Assembly: GCA_017524405.1 (NCBI GenBank)
Contig: JAFWSJ010000002.1
Span: forward strand, 1-64,000
From: Candidatus Saccharimonadota bacterium
GTDB taxonomy: Bacteria > Patescibacteriota > Saccharimonadia > Saccharimonadales > Saccharimonadaceae
Reading direction: 5' to 3'
DNA: 64,000 bases
Below, in pieces: positions 57,563-64,000 of this stretch (position 1 is the first letter of the stretch; every line of letters begins with the position of its first letter). Below the pieces are notes generated by a model, which saw nothing but the letters and a program-made list of their open reading frames with translations, made no database searches and had not been told where the DNA came from. A program made the translations under genes and the position numbers.

Positions 57563-60500
57563 AGTGTCTTTGTTGCTTTTTGCGCTCTTGGGTTAAGCGC
57601 AATCTTATCTGTAATTATTAATAATTCTGCTTTTGCTGCCGGAAGCGGCATCATTACGAGCGGCGACGCACGCTGGGAATACACAGTAAAGGACCCAGCC
57701 GCAGATAGGCCGCAGGAATTATCGATTAAGTTTTACGATAAAGCCCCATCAGCAACAACGGTTGTCGTTCCGTCATTTAATGACGTCAAATCTCTCGTTA
57801 CGACCGCTGGCGAAACCCTAGACAACGACCTCGACACTTATTATCTGAGAGATGCCGACCCCGATCAGCAAGATACTGATTACCCTTCTGTAACCCGACG
57901 CCCCGCAACTGCGGCCACGACCAAGCTAGACATGAGCGGTACTTCCAAAATCCAGATTATGGGCGTCAAGCCAATCATCGACCCTGAGACGGAGACCGAA
58001 TTAGTATTTGGCCAAAATATGGTGCTCGGAGACGAAGTAAGTAAGACAGTGTGGTTGCCATACTGCGATGTTACGCACAACTCGAGCTATGATTGTACGG
58101 TCAGAAGCGGTAAAACATACGAGCACTTCGAACAATATGTTCCAGGCTGGGAGACCATGACAAACGAGGAGCGTGAAAATTATTCGCCAACCGTCGAAGA
58201 AGCTACGCAGCTAGTTGGCTGCCGTTTCGTAACCCAGTCGTGGTGGTATGAAAATTATGGCGAAAACGCCTGTTTCGTCATGTATCGTCCGAGCTATGGC
58301 GATAAACCTATGGTCATTAACCATCTCCGTTCCGGCGGCGCCTTTGCGGGCTATAAGTTGAAGTTGACGAATTTCACCGCCGAAAACCTTAATTATATCG
58401 GCTGGAATTCTTTCGAAGGATCCACCTTTAACTCTGCTAATACATCCATCACGATTACGGGCGCACCATTCCACGGCGGCTTTATCTTCCAAGGCACGAA
58501 CGTTAAGAATATCACTATCAATTCCTCCGACACCGGGCCAGGCCTCTTCAAAGACTGCCAAAACATCGAAAGCATCACCTTTGGCAACAATGCCGACACT
58601 ATCGTAGCAGACACTTTTGCGGGGACAAACTTGACTAGCTTCGACTTTACGAATACCGGGATTAAGAATATCGGCGCCCATGCATTTGAAGGCGCAAGGT
58701 TAACTGAGGTCAACTTTACTGGTATCGAACGTATCGACTATCAGGCCTTTAAAGATAATGATCTCTACGAGATTTACCTTCCGAAATCTATCAACAAGCT
58801 TGGTGTCGAAATTTTTAGGAATAACGGCAATATGAAGAAAGCAACAGTCGCTTACGACACCATGACCAGCGGCACCGTCCTTCCGTTCTGGGTAGTACTA
58901 GACAACTATAACTGGTACGATAACGACGCCGCTCAGCCCGCAACGCAGATTGAAGAGCTAATCATTCTCGCGCCATATGCCGCCAACGAAGAAGTGAGCG
59001 CAACCCATATTTCGATGGATCAATACGCCCACCACTACGACGATCGCGGCAACTATCATGCAGAAAAAAGCACCGGCTCATGGGATGGCGGCTCTTGGAA
59101 GAACAACTGTGGCATGGGCTACGTGAGCGGCAACGCAAACTATTGGAGCTATATTTACGACAATATGTGCGACGCTATGTATGAGCCAGAACAGCGCTGG
59201 GCAAAGCCGGACGAAAAGAAAAATGTTATCGCACCAAAGTATTTCCAGGGCATGCACGGACTAAAGAAAATCGTCGTAGGCGATGGTTATGAATATATCG
59301 GCGGCTCTGCATTCATTGTTGACGAGGGCTCGTGGAGCGGCGGGTGGTATATAGAAGATGCCATAAACTCCTGCTCCCCAAGCGATACGGTGTGTACCGC
59401 AGGCGGCGGAAGAAGCCTCGAAAAAGTTTCGCTCCCAGAATCCCTAAAAGGCATCGGCTCGCTCGCATTCGGTGGTAGTGCATACACTGCAAATTTCGAA
59501 ATGAGCATTCCGAGCGGGATTGAATATATCGGGCAGGCGGCGTTCAAGAGGATGTACCCTCTCAGCGTTGACGTTGATTTCGCAAATCTGAAGTATCTTG
59601 GCGACGATGCCTTCACCGGCACCATGATCAGAAATATATACTTGCACGACTCACTCGAATATATGGGCTGGGCAGTCTTCCATGATTGCTTTTTCATAAA
59701 TGACATCACCTTCGACCTAGATATCTACGATCAAAATAATCTCATTATCTGGCCGACTACAATCGCAGACGAATCTATGAAGGATCAATACGGCTACTGG
59801 GCAGCAGACAATGGCTACGCTTCTGAATTTAGAGGCATGTTCGGCGAAAGACACCCAGGCGGCTTCATCGGCTCCGAAGAAGTTCGCGAAAAATGGGGTC
59901 TTAAATACGAATCTAGAGCAACCAACTATCACCAGAAGTTCGGCACAGTTACGTTCACCGAAAAGGCAGTCACCGCCCCTCCTCTCGTCGCCTCAGAGCA
60001 GTATGGTAATATGGGCTACGGCGTCGTAGACCCATATAACCCATATCTTCCAACTTCCTGTAGCGGTATCACCTTTAACTATATGGCCGCTGACGTCTTC
60101 GATATCAGCGCAACGCCATGGAAGGTTCTCCGTCCTTACATCTTCAACCATTCCGTTATTGGCGAGCTCCGTTTGCCGGCGAACCTAGAAGTTATTAGCG
60201 TCGCATCGTTTAGCCAGGCGAAAATCGTCGAAGAGCTCGTTCTGCCTGATACGCTCAAGGTAATCGGTGATGGCGCCTTTGATAACGGCCAGTCGGATAT
60301 TCGCGTGGACGAATTCACGCCAAAAATTACAAAATTACCTGAGAGCCTCGAGTTCATCGGTTCCCACGCATTCTGGGGCGATACGCGCCTCACGGCCGAT
60401 GCCTACCTGCCAAATGCCAGACGCATTGACGCAGAAGCTTTCACTCGCACTAGCATTCGCGACGTATACCTACCAGATACTCTTGAGTACCTAGCTCCTG

Positions 60501-62752
60501 GCGCTTTCGACTGTATAGAAACGCTGAGAGATATAACGATAGATGCCGATCTCGCTACCCTTATCTCTACCCCGCTAGAAAGGCCTGACACGTATCAATA
60601 TTATCCTCAATCGCTACTTGACTACTCGAAGGAATTCGTTGGCCCATGGGTCATGGTGATGATCGAGACAATTGGCAACCAAGGCTTCGATCCTCTCTCC
60701 GACTTCCAGAGTCGCGCTATCGATACTTTCTACACCGTCTTTGGCAAATCTGGCGAAAAGCAAAACAAGATCCCAGTTACCACTACCTATAGCGATGGCT
60801 CAACTTACACGTGGTACAAATACGAAGGCGTCGACCAGCTCGACACTGGCGATACCTATGGCGCGCTCATCCTCACCGACAAAAACGTAACCGAGATTGA
60901 TGCCAGCACGGGCTTCTTCTCCGGCCTCACCTTCGGCACAGTAGATATGGGCGCCACTAGCTGGACAAAAATAACGGAGGATTCCTATGCCTTTAACAAG
61001 GCAAACATCGGCACCCTCATCCTTCCTGGCGGCCTCAAGGTCGTGAACGAAGGCGCCTTCCATGACGCTACGATTGGCGGCGAGTTTGAGGTTCCTGCAA
61101 CCACCAAGACGATTGATCGCGCAGCCTTCCAGGGCGCAACCGGTAAGATCGTTAATGGCCTCCCAGAAGGCGTAAAGAACATCAACGAAGCAGCCTTCTA
61201 TGAAGCAGACATCGCCGACGATATTACCGTCCCATCGACCGTCACCCACATTGGTAAGTCCGCCTTCAACGCTGGTAGTAAGGATGTCCATTACGATACC
61301 GTCACCGTCAAGCCAGCTCTCACCTACGACAACACTGACGAACAGCTCGTCCACCAGATCTTCTGGAACGCAGACCTGGACAAGCTCATCATCGAGTCCT
61401 CTACCCTCCCAGCCTATGCTGAAGACCCAGATCTACCATTCCAGCAAGAATTCTGGAGCATGCCAATGGATGAGGTAGTCTTAAAGAACCTCGTTGGTAT
61501 CTCCCATACCGCCTTCGAGGGTTGCGATAACCTCACTAAGGTTGATGCGACTGGCGACCCAGACCTCGCAGTAATTGGCGAACAAGCCTTCCTTAACAAC
61601 GAGAAGCTCGATACCTTCCTCTTCTCTACTGGCTCGAAGAACAAGACCATCGCCATCAAGCCAAACGCCTTTGAAGGCACTGGCTTCACTGAGCTCGGCG
61701 ATTCCTCGACTAAGTTCGACCTCACCGCAGCGAAGTTCGACGCATCGGCAGGCCACGCCTTCGCTAACATGCCAAAGCTCAAGAAGGTCACCGTTCCTCG
61801 TAATTTCTCTGGCGCAACTATCCCAGAGTACGCCTTCTATAACGATGCATTGCTTGAAGAAGCTAGCGTAGACTACAAGATCACCGACATCAAGAACGCA
61901 GCCTTCACCCGCGACGACAACCTCAAGCGTATCTTCATCTGGGGCGATACCATCGTCCAGGATCAGAGCCTTGATGGCTACACCCAGCCTACCCGCGGCA
62001 ACACCCGCGCAGTGGTTGGTCCAACCATCCCAGAATCTACGGATATCTACGCTTACTCTACGTCAAGAACTGAGGCTTATGCCGCAAGCGAACAGCGTGC
62101 AGACATGGATAGCACCTTCTACCCACTCGACGAGGTTCTCTATCTCACTTCGAACCATCCAACCGTCCTTCTCCAAGAAGACGATACCGATTTCGATAAA
62201 TCTGACCTCACCGTCTACGCAATGCGCCGCGATGGCGTCATCCTCGAATCTGGCTCATGGCAAGAGTTCGACGGCAATGCCTATGCTCGCGCTGGCAAGG
62301 GCCTAAACTTCGAACATATGGCTGAGACCATTGCTGAAGACGAAGCCTTCGGTGCTGTCTGGGATACTCCAGTTCCAATCGCAGAGCTCGATCTCTCGAA
62401 CCAGAACTTCGCAAACCTTGCATACCTCATTCGCCCAGCAACTGACGATCCAGCAGTTCTCACGGTTGACCTCAAGCATACGGACAAATACACTACTTAT
62501 CTCGCCAACACCAACATCGACCCACGCGACGAAGAACGTGAGCACGAGAAAGAACCGGAACCGGAACCGGAGCCAACTCCAACCCCACAGCCAGAACCAG
62601 AACCAGAGCCGACCCCAGCTCCAGAACCAGAACCGGAACCGGAACCAGATACTCCAAAGACGCTTGATGAGGTGGCAAAGTTCGGCGCCATTCTCACCGG
62701 TAGCGGCATCGCAGTAGGCGCACTCTTGCTCGCCGTTCGCCGCCGTAGATAA
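57536..62752 (+). CDS. Giant BspA-like leucine-rich surface protein 2
   Basis: A 1738-residue paralog of the protein at 34324. Signal peptide KTCNKSVFVAFCALGLSAIL with cleavage near AFAAG, a moderately diverged N-terminal two-thirds built of LRR_5/BspA repeats (for example FDFTNTGIKNIGAHAFEGARL), and a C-terminal region almost identical to paralog 1. The end has a Pro/Glu stalk (EPEPTPTPQPEPEP type), the motif TPKTLDEV, a hydrophobic segment and the tail RRRR. It is expected to be exported by Sec and attached at the surface. The start at 57536 is set by GGGAGAGGT; the longer frame runs into the divergent gene. Probably an adhesin; target unknown. Confidence 0.9.
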   Translation: MSKIKTCNKSVFVAFCALGLSAILSVIINNSAFAAGSGIITSGDARWEYTVKDPAADRPQELSIKFYDKAPSATTVVVPSFNDVKSLVTTAGETLDNDLDTYYLRDADPDQQDTDYPSVTRRPATAATTKLDMSGTSKIQIMGVKPIIDPETETELVFGQNMVLGDEVSKTVWLPYCDVTHNSSYDCTVRSGKTYEHFEQYVPGWETMTNEERENYSPTVEEATQLVGCRFVTQSWWYENYGENACFVMYRPSYGDKPMVINHLRSGGAFAGYKLKLTNFTAENLNYIGWNSFEGSTFNSANTSITITGAPFHGGFIFQGTNVKNITINSSDTGPGLFKDCQNIESITFGNNADTIVADTFAGTNLTSFDFTNTGIKNIGAHAFEGARLTEVNFTGIERIDYQAFKDNDLYEIYLPKSINKLGVEIFRNNGNMKKATVAYDTMTSGTVLPFWVVLDNYNWYDNDAAQPATQIEELIILAPYAANEEVSATHISMDQYAHHYDDRGNYHAEKSTGSWDGGSWKNNCGMGYVSGNANYWSYIYDNMCDAMYEPEQRWAKPDEKKNVIAPKYFQGMHGLKKIVVGDGYEYIGGSAFIVDEGSWSGGWYIEDAINSCSPSDTVCTAGGGRSLEKVSLPESLKGIGSLAFGGSAYTANFEMSIPSGIEYIGQAAFKRMYPLSVDVDFANLKYLGDDAFTGTMIRNIYLHDSLEYMGWAVFHDCFFINDITFDLDIYDQNNLIIWPTTIADESMKDQYGYWAADNGYASEFRGMFGERHPGGFIGSEEVREKWGLKYESRATNYHQKFGTVTFTEKAVTAPPLVASEQYGNMGYGVVDPYNPYLPTSCSGITFNYMAADVFDISATPWKVLRPYIFNHSVIGELRLPANLEVISVASFSQAKIVEELVLPDTLKVIGDGAFDNGQSDIRVDEFTPKITKLPESLEFIGSHAFWGDTRLTADAYLPNARRIDAEAFTRTSIRDVYLPDTLEYLAPGAFDCIETLRDITIDADLATLISTPLERPDTYQYYPQSLLDYSKEFVGPWVMVMIETIGNQGFDPLSDFQSRAIDTFYTVFGKSGEKQNKIPVTTTYSDGSTYTWYKYEGVDQLDTGDTYGALILTDKNVTEIDASTGFFSGLTFGTVDMGATSWTKITEDSYAFNKANIGTLILPGGLKVVNEGAFHDATIGGEFEVPATTKTIDRAAFQGATGKIVNGLPEGVKNINEAAFYEADIADDITVPSTVTHIGKSAFNAGSKDVHYDTVTVKPALTYDNTDEQLVHQIFWNADLDKLIIESSTLPAYAEDPDLPFQQEFWSMPMDEVVLKNLVGISHTAFEGCDNLTKVDATGDPDLAVIGEQAFLNNEKLDTFLFSTGSKNKTIAIKPNAFEGTGFTELGDSSTKFDLTAAKFDASAGHAFANMPKLKKVTVPRNFSGATIPEYAFYNDALLEEASVDYKITDIKNAAFTRDDNLKRIFIWGDTIVQDQSLDGYTQPTRGNTRAVVGPTIPESTDIYAYSTSRTEAYAASEQRADMDSTFYPLDEVLYLTSNHPTVLLQEDDTDFDKSDLTVYAMRRDGVILESGSWQEFDGNAYARAGKGLNFEHMAETIAEDEAFGAVWDTPVPIAELDLSNQNFANLAYLIRPATDDPAVLTVDLKHTDKYTTYLANTNIDPRDEEREHEKEPEPEPEPTPTPQPEPEPEPTPAPEPEPEPEPDTPKTLDEVAKFGAILTGSGIAVGALLLAVRRRR

Positions 62753-62771
62753 AGTTAGGACCCCCCGTCAC

Positions 62772-62805
62772 AGATAGACGCACGAAATGTGCGTCTATCT
62801 TGTTT
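62772..62805 (+). terminator. Terminator of surface protein 2
   Basis: AGATAGACGCAC/GTGCGTCTATCT stem (62772-62783 with 62789-62800), 5-nt loop, then TGTTT. Confidence 0.85.
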
Positions 62806-62827
62806 GATGTCGTATAATTAAAGTATT

Positions 62828-64000
62828 ATGGTCAAAAAATTGAAGTTACTAGTTTATCTTATCTCGTTGGCCGCGACTGTCGTATATATCGGATACCGTC
62901 TCGCCTTCACAATGCCATTTAACCTTTATGCGATTGATATTATATTTGGCTTGATCGTTATTATTGTGGAGCTCATTGAGGCGCTCGAGTTCGGCGTCTA
63001 CTTCTGGCATGTTCTTCGCCCAGAAAAAGTGTCGCCAAAGGCACCGAAGATCAAGGATGAAGACTATCCAGATGTTGACGTATTTGTGGCAACTTATAAC
63101 GAGGACGAAGATCTTCTCGCGAAGACGCTCGAGGCTTGTTCGAAGATGAAATATCCGAGCAAGAAGAAGGTCCATATTTATCTTTGCGATGATGGCCATC
63201 GCGATAGCCTAAAGAAGCTCGCGAAGAAATATGGCGCCGAGCATATTGTGCGCGACAATAATAATTTCGCAAAGGCTGGTAACTACAACCATGCGCTCAA
63301 AGTGACCAATTCCCCATATATCGCTATCTTCGACGCCGACATGCGTCCAACACCAGACTTCCTTATCAAGACCGTACCATTCTTCCATGACGATGAAAAG
63401 GTCGGCTTCGTGCAGGCTCCGCAGAGCTTTAATAATCCGGATATTTTCCAGGCTAGACTCAACAAGCAAACGCCGTTCGAACAGGATTATTTCTACCACT
63501 ATATTCAAATTGCACGCAATAAAACCAACTCTGTTATCATGTGCGGCACGAACTGCGTCTTGTCGCGCACTGCCCTAAAGAAAGCGGGCGGCTTCGCACA
63601 GGCAACCATTGCCGAGGACGTCGCAACCGGTATGCTCATCGAGCGCAAAGGTTTCCGCGGTATCGCGATTGATGACGTAATCGCGCATGGCGAGAGCGTC
63701 AACAGCGTTCCGGCCTTCCTCAAGCAGCGCTCACGCTGGGGTCGCGGTTGCATCCAGACTGCAAAGGCTTACGGCATTTTCCGCTTCAGAGGCTTGAAGC
63801 TCAGTCAGCGCCTCGACTATTTTGTCGCGATCAACTACTGGTGCTTCGGCCTAAAGCGCATGCTCTACATGATCTTGCCGCTTCTCTTCGCCTTCATCGG
63901 TATCATTGCAATTCAGGGCGACCTCGTCGTATTTTCGATCATCTTCTTTACACAGTACTTGCTCAAGCGTTTCGTTATCGACTGGCTCGAGCGCGGCTAC
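62828..64000 (+). CDS. Processive glycosyltransferase family 2, BcsA/hyaluronan-synthase-like (cut by window end)
   Basis: At least 391 residues, open at the right edge. Two N-terminal membrane helices (about residues 5-28 and 35-62) are followed by a GT2 domain: DVFVATYNEDED, CDDGHRD (UDP-binding Asp), FDADMRP (DxD), IAEDVATG (catalytic Asp) and the processivity motif QRSRWGRG. At least two further membrane helices follow near the edge. It should polymerise and export a surface polysaccharide through the cytoplasmic membrane; cellulose-like, hyaluronan-like or other product cannot be told. TATAAT (62813-62818) lies 9 nt before the ATG, an almost leaderless start. Confidence 0.92.
   Translation, partial: MVKKLKLLVYLISLAATVVYIGYRLAFTMPFNLYAIDIIFGLIVIIVELIEALEFGVYFWHVLRPEKVSPKAPKIKDEDYPDVDVFVATYNEDEDLLAKTLEACSKMKYPSKKKVHIYLCDDGHRDSLKKLAKKYGAEHIVRDNNNFAKAGNYNHALKVTNSPYIAIFDADMRPTPDFLIKTVPFFHDDEKVGFVQAPQSFNNPDIFQARLNKQTPFEQDYFYHYIQIARNKTNSVIMCGTNCVLSRTALKKAGGFAQATIAEDVATGMLIERKGFRGIAIDDVIAHGESVNSVPAFLKQRSRWGRGCIQTAKAYGIFRFRGLKLSQRLDYFVAINYWCFGLKRMLYMILPLLFAFIGIIAIQGDLVVFSIIFFTQYLLKRFVIDWLERGY

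Noticed and set aside
1-64000. UGA recoded to glycine as in Gracilibacteria/Absconditabacteria
   Set aside because: Several genes end in TGA at their natural C-termini (for example 7211, 9786 and the phosphoketolase N-half), and no in-frame TGA interrupts a conserved gene.
1-64000. CRISPR arrays, insertion sequences, prophage or integrase genes
   Set aside because: No regularly spaced direct repeats, transposase or integrase motifs, or phage structural genes were seen.

Overview
The window looks like a chromosome segment of a Patescibacteria (CPR) bacterium, most likely Candidatus Saccharibacteria (TM7). This is inferred from gene content: compact genes, standard genetic code (TGA is used as a stop, tRNA-Trp has a CCA anticodon), a fermentative phosphoketolase/Pta/AckA route with few biosynthetic genes, giant BspA-like surface proteins, and a 23S gene with its own promoter and no 16S upstream. 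Species cannot be named from the sequence alone.

Layout. 1-1.5 kb: 5' part of 23S rRNA (minus) and its promoter. 1.5-9.9 kb: M1 aminopeptidase, acetate kinase, a 126-bp nested palindrome, unknown small genes each with a strong promoter, a NUDIX gene, tsf and rpsB, and two tandem paralogous small-gene cassettes. 9.9-15.3 kb: HtrA protease, membrane proteins, signal peptidase, and dnaK under two CIRCE operators. 15.3-19.7 kb: a phosphoketolase encoded as two genes, an alpha/beta hydrolase, a DHH phosphoesterase, tRNA-Trp. 20.3-21.6 kb: four consecutive promoter-structured RNA-terminator units with almost no coding capacity. 21.6-27.7 kb: a heterodimeric ABC exporter, then a glycogen-synthase-like glycosyltransferase and a GH57 glucanase. 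27.7-34.3 kb: a secreted surface protein, short phosphotransacetylase, OatA-like acyltransferase, exonuclease I. 34.3-62.8 kb: two divergently oriented 1.7-kilo-residue leucine-rich surface proteins flank 18 kb holding two more members of the secreted SipW-type family, pheST, an FKBP, an aquaporin with a histone-like tail, an M16 peptidase, secA, a hibernation factor, serS and a WG-repeat protein. 62.8 kb to the end: a processive family-2 glycosyltransferase that runs off the window.

How it fits together. Phosphoketolase makes acetyl-phosphate, which AckA converts to acetate and ATP; Pta links acetyl-phosphate to acetyl-CoA. The GT4/GH57 pair suggests a glucan store. SecA, signal peptidase, HtrA, FKBP, OatA-like enzyme, ABC exporter and the large surface proteins describe a cell investing heavily in its envelope, as expected for an episymbiont.

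The strongest candidate for something undescribed is the RNA array at 20.36-21.60 kb. Three of its units fold into multi-helix or pseudoknotted structures by eye. Two expose a CTCCTTTCT tract identical to a 16S anti-Shine-Dalgarno tail, and one of these can pair over 13 bp with the shared leader of the paralogous genes at 8744 and 9301. Other notable points are the split phosphoketolase, pervasive leaderless gene starts (a -10 box 6-9 nt before the start codon), and the inverted duplicated surface genes with a 75-bp identical leader.
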